From assembly GCA_039000515.1 (NCBI GenBank), contig JBCFYV010000100.1:30306421-30370420 (forward strand): 64,000 nt of DNA. The letters run 5' to 3'. Within the stretch, counting starts at the first letter, position 1. Each line of letters opens with the position of its first letter. This DNA is from Timema cristinae. Its lineage: Eukaryota; Arthropoda; Insecta; Phasmatodea; Timematidae. The position numbers and the translations under genes are program-made. The notes beneath the pieces are model-generated. The model saw only the letters and a program-made list of their open reading frames with translations. It was not told the DNA's origin and did not search any database. This document shows, piece by piece, positions 1 to 10,387 of the stretch.

Positions 1-13
1 CTATCACCCAATC

Positions 14-19
14 TTTATT
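14..19 (-). promoter_or_regulatory. candidate poly(A) signal of the THEM6-like gene
   Basis: TTTATT on the plus strand reads AATAAA on the minus strand, about 310 bases downstream of the stop codon at 327-329. The distance suits a short 3' UTR. The hexamer is common in AT-rich DNA, so this rests on position only. Confidence 0.4.
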
Positions 20-326
20 TAGAATTTATGTCACGAATATTATAATGCAAACCAATCTAAACAAAATATCTTGAAAACAATGAGATTATATTTTTTCGCA
101 CAGGAAAATAGTTTATATAAATAACCCTCTTTGTTGTTGTTAGGAACCCCTACCATTCACAATCACAGCTCAGAGCCTCAGGCTTTGTCGCTATCATGTC
201 AGCCTAAAATCTCAATTATCACTAAGTCATCATGATGCCGTTTGTGGTCAACTCGGTCTGGCCTGAAGCATTGCAGATGACCTGTTTGAGTTCGACTTCC
301 ACTTGGGGGACATCTTTGTCCCTTTG

Positions 327-566
327 TCAGCAACCGTTACGGAGGTTCCCGCTGGAGATCTCGTTGCACTCGATCCACTTTGCCACCTCCATAGGAACCT
401 GAGGTTTCTCTATGCCCGACTCGACGTCCATGAGCTCCTTCATGACGTCATTGGCGTCGCATTTTATCACCCTTTGCTGACAAAGCACGATGGCGCGCAC
501 GAAATCGTCTTTAGGCGTGATGAAGCGATGCTCCATGAAGATTGATTTCTCATCCCAGTAAATAAT
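327..566 (-). CDS. THEM6: THEM6-like thioesterase, last coding exon
   Basis: Seen: on the minus strand a TTTCAG acceptor ends at 567 and the exon opens in phase 0 with IIYWDEKSIF, then MEHRFITPKDDFVRAIVLC, and stops with TGA at 329-327 (80 codons including stop). The upstream exon ends on a complete codon at 7061, so the frame continues exactly. Known: in THEM6 and insect relatives this part is the second half of the 4HBT-type hotdog domain, with a conserved WDEKS/WDDKA strand and an F(V/I)T..D.FVRA.V strand, followed by a short C-terminal tail near a K-W-x-E-x-N-E-I-S-S motif; KWIECNEISS is present here. Inference: C-terminal half of a small ER-anchored acyl-thioesterase-like protein. No frame damage, so the gene looks intact. 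Confidence 0.9.
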   Translation of the reverse strand: MIYWDEKSIFMEHRFITPKDDFVRAIVLCQQRVIKCDANDVMKELMDVESGIEKPQVPMEVAKWIECNEISSGNLRNGC

Positions 567-760
567 CTGAAATTTAAAATAAAATATTTATATTTAATAT
601 TTTACATGTTAATTTCCCTTTCACAACTATTTTTTACATGCTTCACTTACTACCTACCATATGTAATGGTGCATAGTAGATGCTTTATTCATAATTTTGA
701 AATAACTAGATCTAACTATTAACATATCTGGTCTACAGCTGACTGGGGAGCATCATATTC

Positions 761-978
761 TACAGTAGCCCCACGGCTTCTTTGGTGCTGACTGACAGCT
801 CTGAAAAGTTACCAGACCAAATTATGTATTCCTACACCGAACCATATGATCTTCAAAAACATGTGTTTAGCCGCTGTCACTTCTGACAGTCAAAATTTAG
901 GTATAGACCTAAATGTTGACTGTCAGACGTCAGTTGTGAGCTGTCAGTCAGCACCAAAGAAGCCATGGGGCTACTGTA
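761..978. mobile_element. palindromic MITE (218 bp)
   Basis: Bases 761-801 and 938-978 are inverted repeats of 41 bp with one mismatch, beginning TACAGTAGCCCCACGGCTTC. A second, inner inverted repeat sits around TCTGACAGTCAAAATTTAGG (about 870-930). It lies in the intron between the last two THEM6-like exons. No target duplication is clear and the superfamily is unknown. Confidence 0.7.
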
Positions 979-1802
979 CCAACACTAAGTACACCCAGCC
1001 GGGATCCGAAACTCAATCTCTCCATCATCGGCAGTTCTGTCTATTCTTAGTGTGACACCCTCGACTAGGGATGTGCAAACTTACTTACAGAAAGGCCAAA
1101 TAATAATAAAAAAAAAAATTGTGGACAAAAAACTTTATTCATTAATTCTTTTAATTCATTTTATATATATATATAAATAATAAACACACGAAATAAACTG
1201 ATATGAGTAAGTTTAAATACATTGAGAATGTAAAACAATCATAAATATCTTAGTAGCTTAGAATGTTTTTAAGTTCGTTCAGAAGATCTATATTATGGAG
1301 GTGAAGTGAATGAAACTGTGAGGAGGTGATTCTCAAGAGAGAAGACAGATGGTCATCAGCAGCAAGTTGATTTCTAAGATCATTTTTCCTAAGTGGTTTT
1401 GGTTGAAAACACTTGTTCCCATGAATATGAGGATACAAACACTGCCATATATTTTTGAGCATGCTTTACCAATCCTGGAATTGTTAAGGGTCAGGGCGGC
1501 AACGTAACGGAACACAACGCAACGTGTTTAAATTATTTATACGGATTGAACACACCATTGGGCTACAGTTTACCCATCCCTGTCCTAGACCATACGGCCA
1601 CCGCTTCTTGGATCTATGATCAGAGACACGGCAGCAGGCGATAGGTAGGCTTATACCGGGGAAAGCATAAGTTAGTGATATATTCAACCATCAAGCGCTG
1701 TAGTCGATACTTGGGTGTGAGAAAATAACTTTAATATCTGTTATTTCTTTATTGTTAATAGTTAGTTCGTGTTTTTGTTGTTAACATTATTAGAACTGCT
1801 TC
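979..1802. other. intron sequence without a supported feature
   Basis: AT-rich. A minus-strand SINE-head-like string (CCATACGGCCACCGCTTCTT) occurs near 1590, probably a scrap of an A' element. Nothing else is recognised. Confidence 0.5.
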
Positions 1803-2008
1803 AGTTGTCGACTAATATAAGGCGTCATTCTAGTAATAGACTGGACTGCTGATGACGACATAGAGATCTGGGTTCGTATCGCATAGGGTGTATTGGGGGT
1901 GACTTTTCCTATCTGGCTTCCACTCAACCTCCACGCAAATTCTGGTGCATTTACTCAAAATAAATATGCTTGTAGCCCTAACGAATTGTAAGACGTGGTG
2001 GGAAAAAA
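1803..2008 (+). mobile_element. SINE family A' (degenerate)
   Basis: Head remnant (AAGGCGTCATTC, GACTGGACTGCTGATGACG), body (CCACTCAACCTCCACGCAAAT) and a damaged tail (GTAAGACGTGGTG) in the usual order. Confidence 0.65.
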
Positions 2009-2121
2009 TATAATTATCATTATTATAATTAATTAAATTAAACCTTTTAAACTTATGATTTTTCAATTGCATTCTTTCCTATAAATAGTTTAGAACTTTT
2101 TTGGGGGAAATTTCTCAGCTT

Positions 2122-2312
2122 GAGGTATAGATGAGAAAATTATTATTGCAAGGCAGTGTACTTCAGTATTTACGTCGAGGGGAGAAATAATTTAAGAAAA
2201 TTCACCTAAGTACACACATTTGGGATTCGAACCCCCCTACCTCCTCGTCTCTAGTAACACAGTTGCAAAGGTGACACCTTGTATCACACGACCACTGCAC
2301 TGATACGGGTAG
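2122..2312 (-). mobile_element. SINE family A' (tail missing)
   Basis: Reverse-oriented body and B box (GGGATTCGAACCCCC) followed by ACCACTGCACTGATACGGG. The conserved 3' tail cannot be found, so the copy is truncated or eroded. Confidence 0.5.
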
Positions 2313-2998
2313 CTAGTTAAAAAAAAAACATAAAATGTTGAGATATATTTAAAGTGTATAATTATACCAATTATTCTACTAGCTTACATAGGATGTATGG
2401 AAAAATTCCGGTTCTCAAGGTGAAGTCCGCAAATAAACACTGTGCGGGAAAAAACAAATAATTACACCTTGTAAAAATAAACGGCGAGCATCAAGCGGGC
2501 AGCAAACACGGTATCATGACGTAAGCAATATGTACAGTCCCATTTGTACAAAAAAAAAAAAAGTTGCGAGGTTTACTTAAAAGTCCATTTAACGAAATAG
2601 TGGCAATCAGCCTCATTATCTCGAATGGAAAATTAACTGATGGAAGAATAGAAAAAAAAATATAGAAAATATAGATCAATGGAAAAGAGAAGGGTTGATA
2701 ATTAATTGAAGCTAGTCTTATTTCCCGTTCGAGCTATCTGAAACATTAAGATAAATCTATCAACACATTCTTGAAGGGAGAGTGTAAAACATATTTTACT
2801 AAACACCATCCACAGGTATTAGACCACACGAATAATAAAGCAGATTGTAGACTCAAAATAAAGTATAGGAGTCGAACGCCAGACTACGCGATCGGGAATC
2901 AAAACTCGGTTAGGAAGTAACGCTAATAATCCACCTAGTAGTTCTAGATTGGGATTAGTGGGTTACTTTTATATAAGGAAGGAACGTAAGGGCCAGTG
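2313..2998. other. intron sequence without a supported feature
   Basis: AT-rich unique-looking DNA with short A runs. No exon, tandem repeat or clear element seen. Confidence 0.5.
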
Positions 2999-3299
2999 CA
3001 GTGGTCACCAAATGGTGGACCGCGGTACTCAGCCGGACCGCAGATACATTTTTAAGGACCTTGACGAGATAGCGATAAACAGAAGGAATGATGCTATCTC
3101 GGTGGTGAGCGGGTAGTAGACATGGAAGACCAGCAATAATAAATAAGTAAAATAACTAAAAGGAAATAAAATCACGTTTTTGAATTGGTATAACCTTATA
3201 AAGCTTGAACTTGAGTCACTATTAAAGTTTTTCCGGACGGCGGAAAGTATGTCGAGTTTTTAAAACGGACCTCCATCAAAAAATAATTGGGGACACCTG
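2999..3299. mobile_element. hAT-type MITE
   Basis: Left end CAGTGGTCACCAAATGG and right end AATTGGGGACACCTG form imperfect inverted termini of the hAT type (CAGTGGTCCCCAA-like). Flanks GGCCAGTG (2991-2998) and GAATAGTG (3300-3307) share 5 of 8 bases, a possible eroded 8-bp duplication. No coding potential. Confidence 0.65.
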
Positions 3300-3509
3300 G
3301 AATAGTGTATAGCTCACCATCACACTGCACTTGACTCAATATTTACGTGATGTTCACTTAACGTAGGATTGTTACAAGGGATTACTTTCCCGTTACGTCA
3401 AGCGAGGTGTACCACGTTTTGTCGCCAGCCAATAATGTTGTAGACAACGTCGACATAGCTATTTAGAACTTGATTTGTTTGTTTGTTGTGTGCAAAAGAC
3501 ATCAATATA

Positions 3510-3766
3510 ATAATATTAATATTTAGCACCGCGTCTTACTACCCGTTCGGGTTATACGCTTTAAGTACTAATTACGTTAATGGATTTAGGAATTGGAAGG
3601 TTGAATTAGAGGAAGTGAACCCGCATTTGCGTGGAGGAGAGTGGAAAACCATTTAGGAAAAAAAAAACCAGCTCACCCGACCGAGATTCGAACCTCGATC
3701 TCCCCGTCCTCAGCAGTCGAAGTCAACACGACTTGCGCGTTAGCCAACTACGCCACCGAGGCGGGT
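3510..3766 (-). mobile_element. SINE family A, full length, 12-bp TSD
   Basis: Tail-to-head on the plus strand, from AGCACCGCGTCTTACTACCC to CACCGAGGCGGGT. Perfect target duplication GACATCAATATA at 3498-3509 and 3767-3778. Close to consensus, so relatively young. Confidence 0.93.
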
Positions 3767-3874
3767 GACATCAATATAGTTAGTTATTGTGTGCGTCCCA
3801 CGGAGCAAATCGTGTAACCTCTATCTACTCTAAATATTGTAGTTTCAATAAACTTTTATTTCAAGTACTTGAAA

Positions 3875-4100
3875 TCCGCTTCAGTGGACGCATGGTCTAA
3901 GGCACTAGTCACACAGTAGACTAGACTGCCTATGACGGGGAGCTCTAGGTTCAAATCTCGGACTGAGGGTGGTTTTAAAAAAAAATTGTTCTCCGGTCTA
4001 GTGCTGATACACTTCCTATAAATATAGCCTTCCTCATACCTAAAACCATTAGCGTAGTTATTAATAAGCGTATAACCGGAACGGGTAGTAAGACGCAGAT
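3875..4100 (+). mobile_element. SINE family A'
   Basis: Head CCGCTTCAGTGGACGCATGG, B box GGTTCAAATCTC, then body and tail CGGAACGGGTAGTAAGACGC. An internal A run replaces part of the body. It is a good example of the A' head joined to the common tail. Confidence 0.8.
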
Positions 4101-4534
4101 CTAAGAAAAAAAAAGAGTAATTAAAGACTCATCTGCCTTAAATGTTTCAGTTACATTTTTGTGAACAGTTTATTTTCAAGTACTTTGAATTCATTGTGTA
4201 AATATTGGTCGAGTTTTTAGGTTATGTTGTGTGAATCTTGATTACACGCTATGTTTATTTACGTTAGGTGAACAGTAGGATGCTCGCTATCTTGGCATAA
4301 GAGTCTCCAGATTTACTGGATGGATTAAAGCTGCGATAAAAGATAACGACCAAACTGGATTAGAACATGAAAGTCAAAAGTAGATTTTAAAAAACATGTT
4401 ATTAAATGAGGCCGGTCCGAAAAGTTATGAGATAATGTAATTCGAATTGACTCGTTAATATTCCTGATAAAGCTACACAATTTTCAATTGAATCGTTCCG
4501 ATTCCGTCCTAATACAAGAATGAGTGGTCTGAAG

Positions 4535-5216
4535 CTTGCCACACACTGAATCGGTTCGGAACTGGATCGTAACGGTCGGAACCGGAATCCTACAAACGGA
4601 AACGCGTTTTGTCCGAACAATGGTTCGGAATTCAATTCATGTCAGTCGGAAAACAGCAACAATAAAAAAAAAGGTTCATCGATTTGTAGTGATTTAGTGA
4701 TATTGATAACAGCAGGGAGAAACAGGTAATGGTGGTTGTTGGTGCATTTCTGCCGATAAAGAGGAAGAAGAAGTGGCTTCAAAAATACTTTTATTGTATG
4801 ATAGTACGATATACAGTAAATCCAACATAAAATTTCTGAGATTTCCTCCCAAGCATTTTTCTTTTTAACACAGTTGTAGGCCTACTATTTTTTTAGCAAT
4901 GTCATCATTATAGGGCACTATTGAATTAAATTGATTATTTCTTCGTTCAAAGAATATCTTTTAAATAAGTAAAAATTGGCAAGTAGCAGGAAACTAACAT
5001 CACCAGGTGTACAGTGAGTGAGAATGTAGATGATGCAATAGTCCAATTCTGAGCTTCGAAACCCATCGGAGTTGGTCAAAATATTCTCTCTTGGCAAATC
5101 GATTCGTTCCTTTCCGATCCAACATAGACGTTTCCGATTTTATCCAAGCCAGTGTGCCGGCCTCCATTAAAATGCAGGTAGTCCAAAACTTCCGATCCGA
5201 ACCGATGTGCGGCAAG
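4535..5216. mobile_element. putative 680-bp TIR element
   Basis: The left end (CTTGCCACACACTGAATCGG) and the reverse complement of the right end (CTTGCCGCACATCGGTTCGG) are matching inverted termini with a small indel. The subterminal regions are rich in CGGTTCGGA/TCCGAACCG motifs. No transposase; no clear TSD; superfamily unknown. Confidence 0.5.
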
Positions 5217-5385
5217 ATTTAAGCTACTCCCTGTTACATCAAAATTCAGTTTGGGTTCGTCACAAAGCCATTCTCGATTAGGACACGTTCTGAGAGATAA
5301 AAACTAGAAAAAACCCGCTTGTTGACAATGAACGGCGATGTTTTAATAACACAAGCTTCTTTAAGAAACTCCCTACCCTCACAGT

Positions 5386-5615
5386 TGGTCGTACGGTCTA
5401 AGGCGTCACTCTCTCAAAATACCAGATTTCCGATTAATGGGAAGTCCCGTTTTGAATCTCAGATGGTCGCATTGAGGATTTTTTTCCCCCTGTGATTTTT
5501 CTTATCTCCTATCCATGATAATTCGTGTAAAATTTATCCAAGCTACCCTCCGCATCTCTACCAAATTATTGTAAATATTGGGATAGCTCGGAAGGATATA
5601 AAGACGTGGCACACA
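5386..5615 (+). mobile_element. SINE family A' (highly degenerate)
   Basis: GTACGGTCTAAGGCGTCACT and the B-box region are recognisable. The 3' end is reduced to TATAAAGACGTGGCAC. Confidence 0.45.
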
Positions 5616-5689
5616 CAATTTTTTTATATTGAATGTACTACTATATAAACAAATTTGGTCCCGCTGGCTAGATTGAATTAGAAATTTTA

Positions 5690-5927
5690 TTTTAGCACTT
5701 TGTTCAGGTTATACGCCTATATATTAATTACGCTAGTGAGTTAAGGGCGAGGAAGGTTGAATTTAGAGGTATATACCCGCATTTGCGTAGCAGGATGATT
5801 TGTAAACCACTCAGGAAAAACCATCCAATATACCCGACTGGGATTCGGACCCAGATTTTCCTGTCATCAGCAGTCAAGTTTATTGCGAGAGTGACGCCTT
5901 AGAACATACAACCACCGAAGTAGGTAT
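5690..5927 (-). mobile_element. SINE family A'
   Basis: Reads TTTAGCACTTTGTTCAGG to ACCACCGAAGTAGGTA on the plus strand. B box GGGATTCGGACCC and GCGAGAGTGACGCCTTAGAA are preserved. Confidence 0.8.
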
Positions 5928-5994
5928 TTGTAGAGCGTTTAATTAGAATATTAGTGATTCATATTTCCCTATAATCGGAAGTCATTGGTGGACC

Positions 5995-6303
5995 AAGAAT
6001 GGCTTGAGTCCGAGATCGAGTGAGGGGCCGCCCCGTTAGCGATGTTAGTGCCAGCATCTGAGAATAGAGGGTGTCATGTGGTCAGCACAACAAACCCTCC
6101 AGCTGTTAATCTCAGCTTTCTAGACCAGAGCCGATACCTATTTATTCAAGTAGCTCCTCATTTTGTCCTCACGAGGTTAGGTTTGACCCTGTTCCAGAAC
6201 CACTGCTTCACAGAAAAATAATTCTGGAAGTGCCAAGGATTGAACCCGGGACATCTGGATATGAAGCCAGGAACTCTGACCATTATTATATGCATGCAAA
6301 TAG
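5995..6303 (-). mobile_element. SINE family D
   Basis: tRNA-derived head at the right edge (reverse of GGTCAGAGTTCCTGGCTTC, B box GGGTTCAATCC), body with TGTGAAGCAGTGG and GAGGAGCTACTTGA. Homologous over about 300 bp to the plus-strand copy at 12590, which fixes the extent. Confidence 0.75.
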
Positions 6304-6387
6304 ACATAGCTAAAGTTATACTCCAGAATTATTAAATGGTGTACATCAATTATTTTTTTTGTTTGTTTTGTTAGCATCTCGTTTAAA

Positions 6388-6620
6388 TACCCGTTTACCC
6401 GTTCGGGTTATACGCTTATGTACTAATTACGCCAATGGTTTTAGGAATTAGGAAGGTTATATTTACAGGAAGTGTGCCTGTATTTTCGTGGAGGAGAGTG
6501 GAAAACCATTCAGGGAAATCCAGTACATCCGACTGAAATTCGAACCATAATCTCTCCGTCAATGGCAGTCTAATATATTGCAAGAGTAGTTCCTTAGACC
6601 ATGCAGCCACCGAAGCGGGT
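6388..6620 (-). mobile_element. SINE family A'
   Basis: Contains CCCGTTCGGGTTATACGCTT at the tail side and GCAGCCACCGAAGCGGGT at the head side. The short GTGCTAA end is eroded. Confidence 0.8.
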
Positions 6621-6770
6621 CCCTAGTTTCAAATATTCAAATATATACTATACATACGAAAAGTTTAAATGGGGGTGGGATTGTGCACCCTCCTCCCCCC
6701 ACCATGACCTTCCTTTGGATCCATTCTCAAGTGTCTGTAAACAGTCAACATAATAGTTCGAATTAGTGAT

Positions 6771-7037
6771 ACCGCCTCGGTGGCGTAGTTGGCTAACGCG
6801 CTTGTCGTGTTGAGCTCGACTGCTGAGGACGGGGAGATCGAGGTTCAAATCTCGGTCGGGTGAACTGGGGGTGGTTTTTCCTAAATGGTTTTCCACTCTC
6901 CCTCTACGCAAATGCGGGTTCACTTCCTCTAATTCAACCTTCCCAATTCCTAATCTATTAGCGTAATTAGTACTTAAAGCGTATAACCCGAACGGGTAGT
7001 AAGACGCGGTGCCAATATTATTATTATTAATTAATAA
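6771..7037 (+). mobile_element. SINE family A, full length
   Basis: Intact A box (TGGCGTAGTTGG), B box GGTTCAAATCT, body CCACTCTCCCTCTACGCAAA, tail and an ATT/AAT run. It sits only 24 bases from the splice donor of the middle THEM6-like exon. Confidence 0.92.
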
Positions 7038-7060
7038 TAGCCCTCTCACATTGCTCGTAC

Positions 7061-7275
7061 CTTTGACGTGATCCTGAAGATCGAGAAAGGTCGGATGAAT
7101 CTCCGGTACCGGATGGTGCACGATCCTTGGACCACTGCGCCTCCCTTAGACCGGATCTTTTTGTAGAGTTTGGACCTCTCGTAAAAGTCTGCCCTCGCGA
7201 AATCCACCTCTCGGAGGTATCTCACGTTGTTCATGTGGTACAGGAGTGTGTCAACGTCTGTTGTCAGACAGATAC
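7061..7275 (-). CDS. THEM6: THEM6-like thioesterase, middle coding exon (hotdog core)
   Basis: Seen: minus-strand acceptor TTTTTCCAG ends at 7276; the exon opens with GT, completing a glycine codon begun in the 44-kb exon, and ends TCAAAG before donor GTACGA at 7060. The 215 bases encode [16 protein letters not shown], then [20 protein letters not shown], and later [20 protein letters not shown]. Known: the D-x-D-x-x-x-H-M-N-N-x-R-Y-L segment is the signature of THEM6 and related 4HBT-like hotdog proteins; the asparagine pair caps the central helix near the predicted thioester site. Inference: substrate-binding and catalytic half of a probable acyl-thioesterase; activity is unproven even for the mammalian protein. 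Frame, phase and splice sites are all intact. Confidence 0.95.
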
Positions 7276-7617
7276 CTGGAAAAACAAAACAAGAGGATAA
7301 ACATGACGTCAATATTCCTGTGGGACGGCTAAAGTGATATATATATACAGTTCAAATTTCATAGTAAAGCCCACATCTGACGGCTTGAAAGTTGCAATAT
7401 ATACTTTCACGTGTTAATACGTCAAGTCATGTGACCTAAGGCTGTCACTTTTGGTATCATATATTTGTATTAATAAAATGAAGAGTGTGTGTGTCTGTCA
7501 TAAGCATTGCGTGATATCTACCTCATGCGTAGGTCTGTAATTTTAAAAATTTGTTGCCCATGTGCACGAACATAGGGCACCTCAAAGCAGAAATTTTAAG
7601 ATTAAAAAGTTTTTTCA

Positions 7618-7660
7618 AGCACCATGTCTTACTACTACCTGTTCGGATTTTACGCTGAAA
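7618..7660 (-). mobile_element. orphan SINE 3' tail
   Basis: AGCACCATGTCTTACTACTA and TTCGGATTTTACGCT form only the last ~40 bases of the common tail. Either a severely 5'-truncated insertion or a remnant. Confidence 0.6.
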
Positions 7661-7877
7661 TTAAAAGTTATCTTTCACGTAAGACTACAATCGTTCACAA
7701 CTAATCTTTATATAATTTAATAAGTCAATTTCTGGTAATTAAAATTAAGAGAAAATGGTTAAACCGATTTTCGCAAATGAGAACTCATTTTCAAGTTTAA
7801 GGGTTTAGAATGCCGTACAAAAAAAAAAGCAACTTACAATGAAAACTCAATTTTCCTAGCGATCTTTTAACTTTTTT

Positions 7878-8119
7878 ATGCTGGCGGCCGGGGTTCAATC
7901 CTCGGTCCCAGCACAGATTTATCTGATTTCCAAACCCTTCCTTCACCTCTGACAAGACATCTTGTGAATGTGGGGAATGCCAGGCCGCCACCGTGGTTCG
8001 GATCCCACGTTAAACTGTAGGTCCTCCATTTCATCTCACAATCACCCTACCATTACACATTAGCGTAAGTGCGTATAACCCAAACGGGTAGTAAGACGCG
8101 GTGCTAATAATAATAATAA
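7878..8119 (+). mobile_element. SINE family B, 5'-truncated, with TSD
   Basis: Starts inside the head at ATGCTGGCGGCC and runs through the body to the AAT tail. Flanks share TTTAACTTTTT (about 7866-7877 and 8120-8130), so it inserted in truncated form and did not lose its head later. Confidence 0.85.
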
Positions 8120-8192
8120 TTTAACTTTTTCTGCGGTGTGTGAAATATCTCACTTGTACGTTCAATCATGCTTTGTTTACGTCTCCATAGAC

Positions 8193-8372
8193 CGACACAT
8201 TAACTCAGTCAGTTGTGTTTCTTTCCACTGAGATAAGGGTACCGGGTTCGATTCCCGGTATGGCTAAAAAAAATCATTGGTGAAATGTGGGTTTACCCTT
8301 TCACAGTGATGAATTAAGAGCCGGGGACTGGATTTTCTGTTTTAGATTTAAGTTAGTTTAAATACGAAAACT
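8193..8372 (+). mobile_element. SINE family C
   Basis: tRNA-like head with TTAACTCAGTCAG (A-box position) and a perfect B box GGTTCGATTCC, then a body with TTTCACAGTGATGAATTAAG. The characteristic AGTGCACGTTAAATAC end is not preserved here. Confidence 0.65.
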
Positions 8373-8956
8373 AAACTAAAAATACATCACCATGAAAACC
8401 CGAAATTTTTGTACGATTGTATACGGGTAAATAAGCTATTTCTCTCTGGTTGTAAATAATAATAAATACTCTAACCCGAGTGGTATGGTGGAACAAAAAG
8501 ATAAACAGCTGGTAGAGAAGTGTTTTTAAAGTTATCAACGTGGTGTGTGGTGAAAAATATATGTTATGCTTAAAATTAAACATTGAAATCCCAAAAATAT
8601 GTGAAATGTTGATAGCCTTTGACCAGTAAATCTTTAACTAGAAAGTCGAGTGGTGCCTGCTTATATAGAAAATTTTAACAATAAAAACTTTTGAATATAT
8701 TTTATAGCAATAATCTGCAGCCATAATTGCAACGGTCCACTAATATGATAGCAATAAATACCTACAAACTAACACTAATAATATAGTAAAATAGTCTATT
8801 ATCGATGGGGATAGCAAATTTTTGATATATTTTCTATAAGCCTTAGGCATTTAAAAAAAAATATCAAAATTTGACTGTAGTAACATCGTGGAGTCTGGCG
8901 GGCTGCAATAAAATCTATATAACCTAGATCAGTAGGAAAGTGTCAAGTATCAGAAT

Positions 8957-9455
8957 TTTTTTTTAGCACTACATCTTACAACCCGTTCGGGCTACATGCC
9001 TATGTAACATCTCGCTGATATGTTAGGGATGAGAAAGGTTTAATATTAATTAGGTTTACACGCATTTTCGTGGAGGGAGAGTAAAAATCTACCCTAAGTT
9101 CAAACAACCGGGATCAAACTTCTCCCCGTCATCGGCAACCTAGTCTACTGCGAGACTACCCACCTCGTTGGCGTAGTTGGTTAAAGCGCTAGTTTCGTGT
9201 TGGCCAGACTGCCGAGGACGGGGAGATCTAGGTTCAAATATCGGTCAATTGGACTTGGGGCGGGGGTTCTTAATTAGTTTTCCACTGTCCCTCCACGCAA
9301 ATGTGGGTTCACTTCCTCTGTATTCAACCTTCCCAATTCCTAATCCATTAGCCTAATTAGTACTTAAGCGTATAACCCAAACGGGTAGTAGGACGTGGTG
9401 TTAAAAAAAAATTGTGAGGCTGAAGTCTTAAACCATGCGGCCACAAAATCGGGTC
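8957..9455 (-). mobile_element. SINE family A', split by a family A insertion
   Basis: Left part 8957-9156 (ACATCTTACAACCCGTTCGG to TAGTCTACTGCGAG) and right part 9412-9455 (AAACCATGCGGCCAC, GGGTC) are the two halves of one A' copy. Confidence 0.8.
9157..9411 (+). mobile_element. SINE family A, nested in an A' copy
   Basis: Head CCCACCTCGTTGGCGTAGTT through tail CCCAAACGGGTAGTAGGACG. Flanks TGCGAGACT and TGTGAGGCT match at 7 of 9 bases, an aged target duplication lying within the A' element. Confidence 0.85.
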
Positions 9456-9574
9456 AGAGCTAGTTATCATCAAGAATGAAATACCTGGATCCATACAGTT
9501 CGAATCTCTACAGGAGTATAAGACTGTTTGGAAGCAAACGCGAGCTAAGCTCAATATTTTTGAGTATCTATTTT

Positions 9575-10017
9575 TAACAAAACCCTCTTTTCGGCCAAAA
9601 TAAATGAAATATTGTATCAATAAATATGTTTAGATTAACTCTACACACATTTTTAACATCTCTTGAATATTTGTCATGGACGAAATAGCTATTGAAACAA
9701 CACTTTTTTTTTAATGAAGAGGAAAGGTCATGGTCAAATACCACAGTCAGGTAGGGAGTCAGTATGGTAATTATTTTATTTTCCGAAATAACTCTCATAC
9801 AGTCTTGTCTCTAGTCTAGAGCTCTTTAAGGTGTTGTATTTTAGACGATAGCTGACCACCTCTGAGAGACCTTTGGTTCAAATCCGGTTGGGGTGCGTGA
9901 ATGTAGTTTTCAAAATGGGGGGGGGGGGGGGGATAGAGCTTTTGAAGTCACCATGTGAAAAAATTAGGCTCTATGTTTCTAATGAAGCAATATTTGATTT
10001 ATTTTAGCCAAAAAATG
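9575..10017. mobile_element. foldback-family copy, diverged
   Basis: Left-arm piece (GGCCAAAATAAATGAAATAT, TTGAATATTTGTCATGGACG) and right-arm piece (CACCATGTGAAAAAATTAGG, ATTTGATTTATTTTAGCC) match the two arms of the element at 10461-10829. The centre was replaced by other sequence, including a tRNA-like fragment (9845-9925) and a G run at 9918-9931. Confidence 0.55.
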
Positions 10018-10387
10018 TTTTAAGTCAGTTGCTATTAAGTTTAAATGTAAAAGAACATAGTCGAGGTCAGTGACGAGTATTTCTCAATCACCCAGATTGA
10101 TTTTCTTAACTTTTGGTTTTGGCTGTAGTTGTAACTCTGTTTACGAAGCGGTCACATCTTATAAAAATATTTATTTACTGTCACTGTCCATTAACACGAA
10201 CATATAAAACATTACTGTAAGTTGTGTTATCTATAGTACCTTCTTCGACTCCCACAAGTGATTTTAAGTTCGCTATCTCAGATAATGCCAAGATAAAAAC
10301 CGTGACTTAAGTCCAAGGGACCTTGTTTAAAACAAAAGAAGTGTTGTTGAAGATATTTAATACTTAAGTATGGGTTTGTTCTGGTAA
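10018..10387. other. intron sequence without a supported feature
   Basis: No coding, repeat or tRNA-like signal recognised. Some short strings (CACAAGTGATTTTAAG) do not recur in the window. Confidence 0.5.

Noticed and set aside
303..545. 80-codon plus-strand frame at the left edge
   Set aside because: Antisense of the last THEM6-like exon, which has the splice site, phase and family motifs.
6648..7121. 157-codon minus-strand frame overlapping the middle THEM6-like exon
   Set aside because: Most of it is a translated family A SINE; the real exon uses a different frame and ends at 7061.
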